Below are positions 1 through 8,635 of a stretch of 64,000 nucleotides of DNA, one piece after another. This DNA is from Micromonospora profundi. Its GTDB lineage: Bacteria; Actinomycetota; Actinomycetes; Mycobacteriales; Micromonosporaceae. Position 1 is the first letter of the stretch. The number at the start of each line of letters is the position of its first letter. The stretch spans positions 1,612,001-1,676,000 of the forward strand of contig NZ_JAATJK010000001.1 in the NCBI RefSeq assembly GCF_011927785.1. Reading direction: 5' to 3'. The notes below the pieces were generated by a model. The model saw nothing but the letters and a program-made list of their open reading frames with translations. It ran no database searches and was not told the origin of the DNA. Position numbers and translations under genes: made by a program.

Positions 1-271
1 CTGGCGCATCATCAGCAGGCACAGCGGGAAGTGCCTCGACGTGGTGAGCGCCTCGACCGCCGACGGTGCCGAACTCGTCCAGTACACCTGTGGCGCCGGC
101 GCCAACCAGCAGTTCCAGATGGTCACCAGCGGCGGCTACTTCCAGCTCCGGGCGCGCCACAGCGGCAAGTGCGTGGACGTACCGGCCGCGTCGACAGCGG
201 ACGGGGTGATCCTCAAGCAGTACACGTGCAACACCGGCGACAATCAGCAGTGGTCGCGCACCGTCGTCTGA
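1..271 (+). CDS. Secreted protein, C-terminal ricin-type (CBM13) lectin domain, partial at left edge
   Basis: The reading frame is open from the left edge to a TGA at 269-271, so only the C-terminal ~90 residues are present. Two copies of the ricin B / CBM13 signature are visible: HSGKCLDV followed by QYTCGAGANQQF, then HSGKCVDVPA followed by QYTCNTGDNQQW. These QxW/QxF motifs and the paired cysteines are typical of beta-trefoil sugar-binding domains appended to secreted glycoside hydrolases or proteases in actinomycetes. The catalytic part, if any, lies outside the window. The next two genes are also secreted carbohydrate-active proteins, which suits a role in binding plant polysaccharide. 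The domain call is firm; the overall function is unknown. Confidence 0.85.
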   Translation, partial: WRIISRHSGKCLDVVSASTADGAELVQYTCGAGANQQFQMVTSGGYFQLRARHSGKCVDVPAASTADGVILKQYTCNTGDNQQWSRTVV

Positions 272-348
272 CGGGTAGCCCATTAAGAGCATCGACCGAG
301 GCGTGAGATGCATTGGCGATCATCGATGCACTGCGTCATCGTCGAGGT

Positions 349-1551
349 ATGACAGGCGTCTTCTCGTCCTCGCTGTTCCGCCGCCTCCGGCCGGGCCTGC
401 TGGCTGCGGCCGCGCTGTCGACGGCGGTACTCGCGTCCGCTCTGAGCGTCGCACCGGCGGCCGACGCCGGCACGGCACCGGCCGCCGCCGCTTATCCCGG
501 GGTCGCACCGGCCCCCGCTGGGGCGGCCGACCCGACCGGGCCCGCGTCGCCGACCTCGGCGCCCAGCACGCCGAGCACCTCACCCTTCCCGCCGAGCGTG
601 CCCACCAACCTGGCTGCCAGCCAGGTCCGCACCGGCTCGGTCACCCTCACCTGGACAGCTTCCACGCGCGGCTGTTGCGCCATCGAGGGCTACGACATCA
701 TGTACTACGAGGCGTTCAGCGATGTCATCTACAGCGCCAGCGTCGGGCCCGTCACCACCACCACGATCACCAACTACATCCGGCCGGGCTGGCAGTACTC
801 GTTCCGGGTGTCCGCCCGGGACTCCCTCGGCCACCGATCGAGCTACGGGGACGTGTTGACAGTCGTCACCCCGGTGGCGGACACCGGCCCGGACACCACC
901 CCGCCGAGCGCCCCGCAGAACCTGACCGTCGGCGCGGTGACCGCCTCGACCGCCACGCTGTCCTGGTCGCCGTCGACGGACAACGTCGGCGTCCTCGGGT
1001 ACGACGTCTACCGGTTCGACGGCTGGTTCACCTCAAGGCTGGTCGCCACCGTGAGCGCAACGACGTACACGGTATCTCTGCCCGCCTCGACGCCGCTGCA
1101 CAACCTGTACTACGTGCGTGCCCGGGACGCGGTGGGCAACGTGTCGATCGCCTCCAACACGGTCGAGCTGCCCACGACGTCCGATCCGACGTCGCCTCCG
1201 CCGTCCTCGCCGCCTCCGCCTCCGCCGCCCTCTACCTGCCAGGTGACCTACCGGAACCAGTCCCAGTGGCAGGGCGGTTTCGTGGCCACCGTGACGATCC
1301 AGAATTCCGGGGCGACGCCGATCGACGGTTGGACGGTCACCTTCGGCTTCCCGGGAGACCAGCAGGTCACCTCGGGATGGAACGCCACGATCGCCCAGAC
1401 GGGTGCCACGGTGACCGCCCGCAACGTCGACTGGAACCGCGTCATCGCGCCGAGCGGCTCCGCGTCCTTCGGCATCCAGGGGCGGTGGAGCGCCAGCAAC
1501 GCCCCGCCGGCCGGATTCTCGCTGAACGGCGCGCCCTGCACCGTGGGTTGA
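349..1551 (+). CDS. Secreted FN3-FN3-CBM2 carbohydrate-binding protein without catalytic domain
   Basis: A 400-residue protein. I chose ATG 349 because it gives a clean signal peptide (MTGVFSS, arginines, then a long Ala/Leu core ending APAADA); a TTG at 313 would add 12 residues. After an Ala/Pro-rich linker come two fibronectin type III domains (about residues 85-175 and 185-275), recognisable from VTLTWTAS/ATLSWSPS and YSFRVSARD/YYVRARDA. A poly-Pro/Ser linker leads to a C-terminal CBM2 cellulose-binding domain bounded by cysteines (TCQVTYRN to APCTVG) with the family tryptophans (GWTVTFGF, VTSGWNA, GRWSA). No hydrolase or LPMO domain is present, so it probably anchors to or disrupts polysaccharide rather than cutting it. 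It lies 34 bp upstream of the galactanase gene and may be co-transcribed with it. Confidence 0.85.
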   Translation: MTGVFSSSLFRRLRPGLLAAAALSTAVLASALSVAPAADAGTAPAAAAYPGVAPAPAGAADPTGPASPTSAPSTPSTSPFPPSVPTNLAASQVRTGSVTLTWTASTRGCCAIEGYDIMYYEAFSDVIYSASVGPVTTTTITNYIRPGWQYSFRVSARDSLGHRSSYGDVLTVVTPVADTGPDTTPPSAPQNLTVGAVTASTATLSWSPSTDNVGVLGYDVYRFDGWFTSRLVATVSATTYTVSLPASTPLHNLYYVRARDAVGNVSIASNTVELPTTSDPTSPPPSSPPPPPPPSTCQVTYRNQSQWQGGFVATVTIQNSGATPIDGWTVTFGFPGDQQVTSGWNATIAQTGATVTARNVDWNRVIAPSGSASFGIQGRWSASNAPPAGFSLNGAPCTVG

Positions 1552-1585
1552 GCGTGACCCCGTCCCCCTTCTGCGAAGGAGTCTC

Positions 1586-2719
1586 GTGAGCACGCATCCG
1601 GCCACACCTCATCGCCTTCGCAGGGCCCTGATCGGCGCCGTCACGGCCGGCATCCTCGTGGCCTCCACCACGCTCGGTGGCACGCCCGCCTCCGCCGCGA
1701 ACACGCTGAGCATGCGGGGCGCCGACGTCTCATCGTTGCAGCGCAGCCTCGACCTGGGCGCGAAGTACTACGACGCCGGCGGCGCCGCCCGCGACCCTCT
1801 GGACATCCTGAAGTCCGTCGGCGTCAACTACGTACGGCTCCGCGTCTGGAACAACCCGATCAGCGGCTACAACAACAAGAGCAGGGTGTTGGGGCAGGCG
1901 AGGGCGGCCAAGGCGAAGGGCCTCAAGGTCCTCATCGACTTCCACTACTCCGACACCTGGGCCGACCCGGGCAAGCAGTACAAGCCGGCTGCCTGGGCCG
2001 GTCACAGCCTGAGCCAACTGCGCAGCGACGTGTACGCCTTCACCTACGACGTCTGCGCCAGCCTCAGGGGGCAGGGCACCACGCCGGACAGCGTGCAGAT
2101 CGGCAACGAGATCAACGTCGGGATGCTGTGGAACGAGGGGAAGGTCGTCAACAACGACTTCGCCCCGCTGGCCGGGCTGCTGAAGCAGGGCTACAACGCC
2201 ACCAAGGCGTGCGGCAGCGGCATCCCCGTGATGATCCACACCGCGAACGCCGACAGCAACGCCAACGCCCGTTGGTTCTACGACGGCATCCGCGCGCAGG
2301 GCGTGCAGTGGGACATCACGGCGCTGTCGTACTACTGCATGTGGCACGGCAGCCTGTCGAATCTCTACAACAACATCGTCGACGTTCGCGGGCGTTACGG
2401 GAAGCCGGTGGTGATCGTGGAGACCGCGTACCCGTTCACCCGGAACAACGCGGACAGCGAGCCGAACGCCATCGGCGACGCGACATGTGACGGGATCAGC
2501 GCGACCTGGGCCGGGCAGGCCCAGGAGTTCGACTGGGTCCAGAACACCGCCCGTAACGCGGGAGCCGTCGGGGTCTTCTACTGGGAACCGACCTGGTACG
2601 CCGTCAACGGCAACGGCTGGGACCCAGCCAACATCAACGGCACCGGAAACCAGTGGGACAACATGGCCGTCTTCGACTGGTCCGGGAGGGTGAACCCCGG
2701 CGTGCGCTGGACGCCCTGA
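1586..2719 (+). CDS. Secreted arabinogalactan endo-beta-1,4-galactanase, GH53
   Basis: A 377-residue secreted enzyme starting at GTG 1586, with GAAGGAG 5-10 bases upstream. Residues 1-38 form a Sec signal peptide (HRLRR, hydrophobic core, ASAA). The rest is a complete GH53 TIM barrel: MRGADVSSL near the start, VNYVRLRVWNNP, LIDFHYSDTWADPG, then QIGNEINVGMLW with the acid/base Glu175 and VIVETAYPF with the nucleophile Glu279, ending GVFYWEPTWY and WDNMAVFDW. GH53 enzymes cut beta-1,4-galactan side chains of pectin. There is no attached binding module, and the preceding FN3-CBM2 protein may supply one in trans. Length and catalytic residues match the family. Tandem hairpins follow the stop. Confidence 0.93.
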   Translation: MSTHPATPHRLRRALIGAVTAGILVASTTLGGTPASAANTLSMRGADVSSLQRSLDLGAKYYDAGGAARDPLDILKSVGVNYVRLRVWNNPISGYNNKSRVLGQARAAKAKGLKVLIDFHYSDTWADPGKQYKPAAWAGHSLSQLRSDVYAFTYDVCASLRGQGTTPDSVQIGNEINVGMLWNEGKVVNNDFAPLAGLLKQGYNATKACGSGIPVMIHTANADSNANARWFYDGIRAQGVQWDITALSYYCMWHGSLSNLYNNIVDVRGRYGKPVVIVETAYPFTRNNADSEPNAIGDATCDGISATWAGQAQEFDWVQNTARNAGAVGVFYWEPTWYAVNGNGWDPANINGTGNQWDNMAVFDWSGRVNPGVRWTP

Positions 2720-2766
2720 TCCGCTGCCACGCGTCGGCCTGACCGACACCCATCGCTCAGAACCGG

Positions 2767-2846
2767 CGCTCGGCCCGATGAGGGCCGGCGCGAATCGTCG
2801 GCGCTGTCGGTTGCGCGGCACTGTCCGAGCACGGACAGTGCGCGCC
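2767..2846 (+). terminator. Tandem hairpins downstream of the galactanase gene
   Basis: Two stem-loops lie 48-127 bases after the GH53 stop. The first (2767-2792) pairs GCGC-CGGCCC with GGGCCG-GCGC around GATGA, with one bulged T. The second has perfect 9-bp arms CACTGTCCG / CGGACAGTG (2819-2840) around AGCA and GC-rich flanks that may extend it. No T-tract follows, as is usual for actinomycete terminators. Confidence 0.6.
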
Positions 2847-2936
2847 GTCTGACCTCGGCACGGCCCGATGATGGACCACGTCGACGTGCCGCCACGACGG
2901 GCCGGCGGGCGTGGAACTCCGGGCAGGGGGATGGGC

Positions 2937-3356
2937 ATGCCGTTCAACGTTGATTTCAACTGGGCCTCACAGGCGATCATCGAGACGGTGGCGGTGCCGT
3001 TCCCCTCGCTGGAGACGCCACCCGGCGTGGTCGTCGCCGACCCTCCCATCCCGCAGCTGGAGTCCAAGCGGTCCGGCCCGGTCACTGTCACCATGTTCGG
3101 CAACGGCCGGTGGAACCGGGACACCAGCTACCGGTTCAACGCCGGCTGTAACGACGATCGGGGCGTTGCGGCGAAGGTGGATGACGTCGGAGAGCTGTCC
3201 CTCGCCGAGGCGGAGCGGCTCGAGGAGTGGTTCCGGAAGCGGTATCCGGGATCCAAGCCGAACGTGCTCAAGACGGGCGGGAAGTGGAACTTCACCCTCG
3301 TCCGCAACGGCGCAGTATTCAACTTCCACGTCAGTGCCCGGGGAGCCCACGGGTAG
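2937..3356 (+). CDS. Hypothetical protein, ~139 aa
   Basis: I do not recognise a family. ATG 2937 is preferred because AGGGGG at 2925-2930 sits six bases upstream; ATG 2931 would leave no spacing, and longer versions add low-complexity Gly/Arg sequence. The protein has no signal peptide or membrane segment. It reads as a soluble alpha/beta protein: an N-terminal stretch with PFPSLETPPG, a central FGNGRWNRDTSYRFNAG, then an amphipathic helix (SLAEAERLEEWFRKRYPG) and a C-terminal strand pair (WNFTLVRNGAVFNFHVS). Codon use matches its neighbours. It stands alone between two hairpins, so it is probably monocistronic. Confidence 0.6.
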   Translation: MPFNVDFNWASQAIIETVAVPFPSLETPPGVVVADPPIPQLESKRSGPVTVTMFGNGRWNRDTSYRFNAGCNDDRGVAAKVDDVGELSLAEAERLEEWFRKRYPGSKPNVLKTGGKWNFTLVRNGAVFNFHVSARGAHG

Positions 3357-3430
3357 CTTCCGGCACTTCCATGCGGCCGGGCCGGACCGAAAGCCTGACC
3401 TGACCGCCGCCATGACAGGACACACTGGAC

Positions 3431-3461
3431 GGTGGGTCGCGGATGTCCGACGCGACCCACC
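3431..3461 (+). terminator. Perfect 11-bp hairpin between hypothetical gene and SARP gene
   Basis: GGTGGGTCGCG (3431-3441) and CGCGACCCACC (3451-3461) are exact reverse complements separated by nine bases. It lies 75 bases after the stop of the hypothetical gene and 50 bases before the SARP start, so it could be a terminator or a leader structure or operator of the regulator gene. Confidence 0.55.
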
Positions 3462-3511
3462 GCTGCCATACTCGGCACTGGACAGGTGGGGATCGTCGTT
3501 GTGGTGATGGC

Positions 3512-6500
3512 GTGCAGTTCCGGGTGCTAGGTCCGCCGGAGGTCGTCCGGGACGGGCAGGTGGTGCCCCTCGGAAGCCCGAAGCAGCAGGCGCTGCTGGC
3601 CCTGTTTCTGCTGCGACCGAACCGGTTCGTCGCCGCCGACTGGCTTGTCGAGGCGCTGTGGGACGGACGGCCGCCGGCCAGCGCCCACATGACGTTGCGT
3701 ACGTACGTGGCAGGGTTGCGTCGGGTCCTGGAGCCGGAGCGGTCCCACCGCGAGCCGGCGCGCTTCCTTCGTAGCCGCCCCAAAGGGTACGAGCTGCGGG
3801 TGAAGATCGAAGCCATCGACGCGATCCGGTTCGGCAGCCTTGTGGATCGGGCGGCGGACGCGCTCGCGGCCGGGGAGCCGGCGACCGCCGAGTCCGGCTA
3901 CGCCGAGGCGTTGGCCCTGTGGCGGGGCGAACCACTCGCGGGCGTCGCCGAGCTGGCTGCGGTGCGCCCGGAGGCGGCACGCCTGGCTGAGCTGCGGTTG
4001 AGCGCCGAGGAAGGGCGGCTGACCGCTGCCGTCGTGGCCGGCAGGCACGCGACGCTCCTGGCGGAGCTGCGCCGGTTCGTGGCGGCGAACCCGTTGCGCG
4101 AGGGGGCGCGGGCGCAGTTGATGGTGGCGCTGTACCGGTCCGGCCGGCAGAGCGAGGCGCTTGCGGTCTTCGACGAGGGGCGTCGGATCCTGGCCAGCGA
4201 GTACGGGATCGACCCCGGCGAACAGGTCCGGGCGGCGTACCGGCTGATCCTTGAGCAGGCCGTACCGGCGCAGGCCGACCCTGTCGCGGCCGCCGGTCGG
4301 CAGACCGTGCGGGTGGCCGAGACCCCACCGCCCGCCGCCGAGCCGGGAGCACAGCCAACCGAGCCCGAAGCGCAGGCGACCGAGCCCGGAACGCAGCCAA
4401 CCGAGCCCGAAGCGCAGGCGGGGGAGCGTGGGGCTGAGCCGTCCGGGCGGGAACAGGCGGTGGCCGACGTGTCGCCCGACCGGGGTGCGGGTCCGCTTGT
4501 GGGCCGGGACGCGGAGCTGGAGCGGCTACGGGAGACACTGCACGCGGCCAACCGGCACGGCGGGCGGATGCTGGCCCTGGTGGGGGAGGCCGGCATCGGC
4601 AAGACCAGCCTCGCCGCGGCACTCGGCGCGCAGGCCGCCGAGAGCGGCGTTCCGGTGGTCTGGGGTCGCTGCCCCGATGTCGGGCAGGCGCCGCCGTTCT
4701 GGCTCTGGAGCCAGGTCGTCCGCGCGCTCGTGGCGATGCCGGAGGCCAGCGCCACCGGCTCGGCGAGCCGCCTGGACGGGTTCGCCGCCGGATCGCTGCC
4801 CGGCTCCGCCGACAGCGGCGGACTCGACCCGACGGCGCGGTTCCAGGTGTACGAGGCCGTTTCGGAACTGGTCCACGCTGTGGCCCGGCGGCGGGGTCTG
4901 CTTGTCGTGCTTGACGACCTGCACGCCGCCGATCCGGACTCGCTGCTGTTGCTGCGGTTCCTCTCGGCCGACCTGTCGGCGTCGCGGGCGCTCGTGGTCG
5001 CCACCCTCCGACCGTACGAGCATGACCCCGTCCTGGTGGCGACAGTCGCCGAGCTGGCTCGCGGCTGGGGTTTCGGTCAGTTGCGGCTCGCCGGGCTGGA
5101 CGCCTCCTCGGTTGCCGACCTCATCCGGGAGCGGACCGGGGTGGCACCACCGGAGCCGGCCGTGGCCCGACTCGTCACCCGTACCGGAGGGAATCCGTTC
5201 TTCATCACGGAGCTGCTCCGGTCCCGGGCCGACCCGGCGGATGCCGGGGAGCTGCCGCCGAGTGTCCGGGACACCCTACGGCTGCGGCTCGGCGGGCTGC
5301 CCGACCCTGTCCGGCGCTGCCTCGACCTGCTCAGTGTCGCCGGACACGACCTGGACCTTCAGGTGCTGGCGGCGGCGCTGGACACCACGGCGCCGGCGGT
5401 CGCCGAGCGGCTCGTCCCGGCGTACACGGCCGCACTGGTGACCGAGGCCGGGCCGGGCGCGGTCACCTTCCGCCATCCGCTCATCGCCGAGGTCACCTAC
5501 GCCGAGCTGCCCCCGCCGCACCGGGCCGCGCTGCACGCCCGACTGGCGGTTGCCTACGAACGGGCAGCCGACGTCGCACCGGCAGAGCTGGCCCACCACT
5601 TCGGTCAGGCCATCGGGCTCGGTCACGGCGAGGACCACCTGCGGTGGTCGCTGCTCGCCGCCGACGACGCGACCAGGCGGGTCGCCTACGAGGACGCGCT
5701 CGGTCACCTCGAACGCGCCGCGCACCGGCTGGCCCCGACCGCGCAGGTGTCGCCCGACAGGGCGTTCATCGAGTTGACAGTCCATTTGCACCGCGCGTCG
5801 CTGTTGCAGATGACTGTGGGCGTCGGCAGCGACGCGGTCGACCAGGTCTGCGCCCGTGCCCGCGAGTTGTTGACGCTCGTGGGGCCGGACGCCGACATCC
5901 GTTCCGCGCTCTGGGCACTGGGCGAGCTGGCCGCCAACCGGGCCGAGTTCGCGATCTGCACCGACCTCGCCGAGCGGCTGGTACGGGCCGAGGACGACGG
6001 CAGCCGGCTGATCGCCGTGGCCGGCGAGTACCTGCTGGGCGTTGTCGGCTACTTCACCGGCCGGCCGGCCGACGGTGAACGCCGGCTCACCGCCGCGATC
6101 GACCGGCTGCGTACCGTCGATCGTGGGCTGCTGCGCCGCGAGGTCGGCAGGCGTCCGGTCCTGGGCTGCCACAACTTCCGGGCGCTTGTCCGCTCGGTGC
6201 GCGGCAACCCCTCCGGCGCCTGGGCGGACATCGCCGACGCCGCGGCGCTCGCCGAGGAGCTGGACGACCCGTACGGCCGGGCGAACGCGGCACTCTATGC
6301 CGCCTGGCTGGCGATGCAGGAACACGACGTCGACGCGGCCGACGCCGCCGGGCGGCGGTGTCGGGACATCGGCCAGGCCACCGGCCTGCCGCACATGATG
6401 GCCACGGGCGCGTTCTTCATCGAGTGGTCTGCCGCGCGTGGCGGCGACCACGGCCGGCTCGAAGCGATGCGCGCAGCAGGCCAGGAGATCTATCGTCCCG

Positions 6501-6757
6501 GGCTGCGGTCCACCCGGACCATCACGATCTGCGCGATGGCCGAGGCGTACCTGACCGCCGGTCGCCCGGAGACCGCGGCGACGCTCGCCGACGAGGGCCT
6601 GGCAGTGGCCGAGCGGTTGGGCGAGCTGGTGTTCGCCGCGGAACTGCACCGGATCCGCGGTGTCGCCCGCCGCGACCGCACGGAGTGGGACCTCGGCGCC
6701 CGGATCGCCGCCGAGCAGGGAGCCGGGCTGTTGCTGCCCCGGTTCGCCGGTTTCTGA
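3512..6757 (+). CDS. SARP-type regulator: winged helix + BTAD + AAA ATPase + TPR-like C-terminus
   Basis: About 1081 residues from GTG 3512 (VQFRVLGPPEVV), the usual SARP beginning; upstream codons run through a perfect hairpin and are unlikely to be translated. Order: OmpR-like winged helix (1-95, with the GSPKQQALLALFLL and GYELRV landmarks), bacterial transcriptional activator domain (about 100-250, to EYGIDPGEQVRAAYRLIL), a Pro/Glu/Ala linker with repeated TEPEAQ/TEPGTQ units (about 272-312), then an AAA/NACHT-like ATPase with Walker A GEAGIGKTS (K364) and Walker B VVLDDLHAADPD (D468-D469), and a long helical TPR-like tail. AfsR/SARP proteins activate secondary metabolism or development in response to phosphorylation or ATP. 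It has no C-terminal LuxR HTH. The adjacent FAD monooxygenase gene could be a target, but nothing here shows that. Confidence 0.88.
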   Translation: MQFRVLGPPEVVRDGQVVPLGSPKQQALLALFLLRPNRFVAADWLVEALWDGRPPASAHMTLRTYVAGLRRVLEPERSHREPARFLRSRPKGYELRVKIEAIDAIRFGSLVDRAADALAAGEPATAESGYAEALALWRGEPLAGVAELAAVRPEAARLAELRLSAEEGRLTAAVVAGRHATLLAELRRFVAANPLREGARAQLMVALYRSGRQSEALAVFDEGRRILASEYGIDPGEQVRAAYRLILEQAVPAQADPVAAAGRQTVRVAETPPPAAEPGAQPTEPEAQATEPGTQPTEPEAQAGERGAEPSGREQAVADVSPDRGAGPLVGRDAELERLRETLHAANRHGGRMLALVGEAGIGKTSLAAALGAQAAESGVPVVWGRCPDVGQAPPFWLWSQVVRALVAMPEASATGSASRLDGFAAGSLPGSADSGGLDPTARFQVYEAVSELVHAVARRRGLLVVLDDLHAADPDSLLLLRFLSADLSASRALVVATLRPYEHDPVLVATVAELARGWGFGQLRLAGLDASSVADLIRERTGVAPPEPAVARLVTRTGGNPFFITELLRSRADPADAGELPPSVRDTLRLRLGGLPDPVRRCLDLLSVAGHDLDLQVLAAALDTTAPAVAERLVPAYTAALVTEAGPGAVTFRHPLIAEVTYAELPPPHRAALHARLAVAYERAADVAPAELAHHFGQAIGLGHGEDHLRWSLLAADDATRRVAYEDALGHLERAAHRLAPTAQVSPDRAFIELTVHLHRASLLQMTVGVGSDAVDQVCARARELLTLVGPDADIRSALWALGELAANRAEFAICTDLAERLVRAEDDGSRLIAVAGEYLLGVVGYFTGRPADGERRLTAAIDRLRTVDRGLLRREVGRRPVLGCHNFRALVRSVRGNPSGAWADIADAAALAEELDDPYGRANAALYAAWLAMQEHDVDAADAAGRRCRDIGQATGLPHMMATGAFFIEWSAARGGDHGRLEAMRAAGQEIYRPGLRSTRTITICAMAEAYLTAGRPETAATLADEGLAVAERLGELVFAAELHRIRGVARRDRTEWDLGARIAAEQGAGLLLPRFAGF

Positions 6758-6759
6758 CC

Positions 6760-6783
6760 GGCGTGGAGGCCCGCCTCCACGCC
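6760..6783 (+). terminator. Rho-independent-type hairpin after SARP gene
   Basis: GGCGTGGAGG (6760-6769) and CCTCCACGCC (6774-6783) form a perfect 10-bp stem with a CCCG loop, starting two bases after the TGA of the regulator gene. It separates that gene from the FAD monooxygenase gene. Confidence 0.75.
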
Positions 6784-6884
6784 GTCTCCACACCTTCTCC
6801 ACGCCTGCCTGGTGCCCTGGTTGACGTCGGAGGAGGACGGCTCGGAGCCGTCCCCACGGGAACGTGTTCCGAGAGGGCACCGCC

Positions 6885-8585
6885 ATGCGTCCAGTTCAGT
6901 CGTCGGCCCACCACCCGGTCCAGGATGTCGACGTGGCCGTCATCGGCTGCGGGCCGGTAGGTGCGCTCACCGCCAACCTGCTCGGCGCCCGCGGCGTCAC
7001 CACGCTCGTCGTGGAGCGCAGCGTCGCCCCGCACGGCCAGCCGCGGGCCTTCTCCTGCGACGACGAGGCGCTGCGCATCTACCAGCAGGCCGGCCTGCTC
7101 GACGAGATCCGCGGAGAGACGATCGCCCCGCCGCTCGTCGAGTACGTCAACCACGCGGGCCGGGTCTTCGCCCGGATGGCGCTGTCCGAGACGGACTTCG
7201 GGTACGGACACGCCCCGCTGCGCTTCTTCGACCAGCCACGGCTGGAGCAGACGCTGCGGACCGGGCTGGACCGCTTCCCGCACGTCCAGCTCTCACTCGG
7301 CACCGAGCTGGTCGGTCTCCAGCAGGACCAGGACGGGGTGACAGTGCTCCTGTCCGAGGTGGGCACCGGCCAGCGGCGTGCAGTCCGCGCGAAGTACGTG
7401 CTCGGATGCGACGGCGCCCGCAGCGCCACCCGCGCCGCCGTCCGGATCCCGCTGGGCGGTGCGAGCTACGCCGAGCCGTGGTTGGCGGTCTCCGGCGATG
7501 TGCCGCCCGACGCGGTGCGGGTCAGGGACACCCGGTTCGTCTGCGACTGGCGGCGCCCGGCGTTCGTGTCTCCCGGCGCGGCCGGCAGCTACCGGCTGGA
7601 GTTCATGCTGCGCCCGGGGGAGACCGAAGCCGAGATGCGGCGCCCGGACATGATCGCCGCGCTCGTCTCGCCGTACGTCGACCCGGACCGGTTCGACGTC
7701 ACCCGGGCGGTGGTCTACAGCTTCCACCACCTCATTGCGCAACGGTGGCGAGAAGGCCGGGTGTTCCTGCTGGGCGACGCGGCCCACCAGATGCCCCCGT
7801 TCCTGGGCCAGGGCCTGTGCAGCGGTCTGCGCGACGCGGCGAACCTGTCGTGGAAGCTGGCTCTGGTGCTGTCCGGCGCCGCCGACGCCGCAGTGCTTGA
7901 CACGTACGAGACCGAGCGGCGCCCGCACACCGTGGAGATGGCGCAGACGAGCGTCCGGCTCGGGCGCGTCTTCCTGACCCGCAACCGGGCCGCCGCCTGG
8001 ATGCGGGACACAGTGCTCCGGGCGGTCCAGGCGATCCCCCGGGTACGGCGGTTCGTGGAGCGGTTCGAGTTCAAGCCGGTCCCGGCGTACCGGCGGGGTC
8101 TGATGGCCGGCGGCCGGCGCGACGGCGTGGTCGGGACGATGTTCCCCCAGCCCCGGATCGTCGTCGCGGGGTCGCCGGACGCGCGACTGCTCGACGACGC
8201 GCTCGGCGACGGCTTCGCGGTGCTCGGCCCCGCCGCAGCGGTCAGACCGCTCAGCCCTGCCACGGCGGGCGGTCCGCTCGGCCCGGGGTGGCGGGGGCTG
8301 CCGGTGCGGTTCGTCGCCGTCCACCCGGCCGGCACGCCGGTGGCCGACCTGCCGGAGGACGGCCAGCCGGACCGGGTCGATGTCGTCGACGTCGACGGCG
8401 TGCTCGGCGAATGGCTCCGGCGTCACCACACCGACCTGGTGGTGCTGCGGCCGGACCGGTTCGTGTTCGCCCTGTCGACGGTCGACGGGATCGACCAGGG
8501 CGGGGCCGACCTGTCGGCGGCCCTCGGCGTGCCGGCGGGCCGACCGGAGCAGGTCGTGCGGCCGGTGCCCGGGGCTGCCTCGTGA
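6885..8585 (+). CDS. FAD-dependent aromatic-ring monooxygenase (class A flavoprotein hydroxylase)
   Basis: A 566-residue protein; ATG 6885 follows GAGAGGG by seven bases. It shows the three class A hydroxylase motifs: the FAD-binding GCGPVG (residues 21-26) in VAVIGCGPVGALTANLLG, the middle DG motif (YVLGCDGARSATR), and GD in VFLLGDAAHQMPPFLGQGL (Gly297-Asp298), followed by LCSGLRDAANLSWKLALVL. The C-terminal ~170 residues form the thioredoxin-like domain of the MhpA/PheA group. These enzymes hydroxylate phenolic rings, either in catabolism or in tailoring of polyketides; with no catabolic ring-cleavage genes alongside, I cannot say which. A terminator precedes it, so it has its own promoter. 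Its location beside the SARP gene may be regulatory. Confidence 0.85.
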   Translation: MRPVQSSAHHPVQDVDVAVIGCGPVGALTANLLGARGVTTLVVERSVAPHGQPRAFSCDDEALRIYQQAGLLDEIRGETIAPPLVEYVNHAGRVFARMALSETDFGYGHAPLRFFDQPRLEQTLRTGLDRFPHVQLSLGTELVGLQQDQDGVTVLLSEVGTGQRRAVRAKYVLGCDGARSATRAAVRIPLGGASYAEPWLAVSGDVPPDAVRVRDTRFVCDWRRPAFVSPGAAGSYRLEFMLRPGETEAEMRRPDMIAALVSPYVDPDRFDVTRAVVYSFHHLIAQRWREGRVFLLGDAAHQMPPFLGQGLCSGLRDAANLSWKLALVLSGAADAAVLDTYETERRPHTVEMAQTSVRLGRVFLTRNRAAAWMRDTVLRAVQAIPRVRRFVERFEFKPVPAYRRGLMAGGRRDGVVGTMFPQPRIVVAGSPDARLLDDALGDGFAVLGPAAAVRPLSPATAGGPLGPGWRGLPVRFVAVHPAGTPVADLPEDGQPDRVDVVDVDGVLGEWLRRHHTDLVVLRPDRFVFALSTVDGIDQGGADLSAALGVPAGRPEQVVRPVPGAAS

Positions 8586-8635
8586 CCCGGTGCCGTCACG
8601 ACGACCGGCAGCCCTCGGTCAGCCGACACCAGTCG

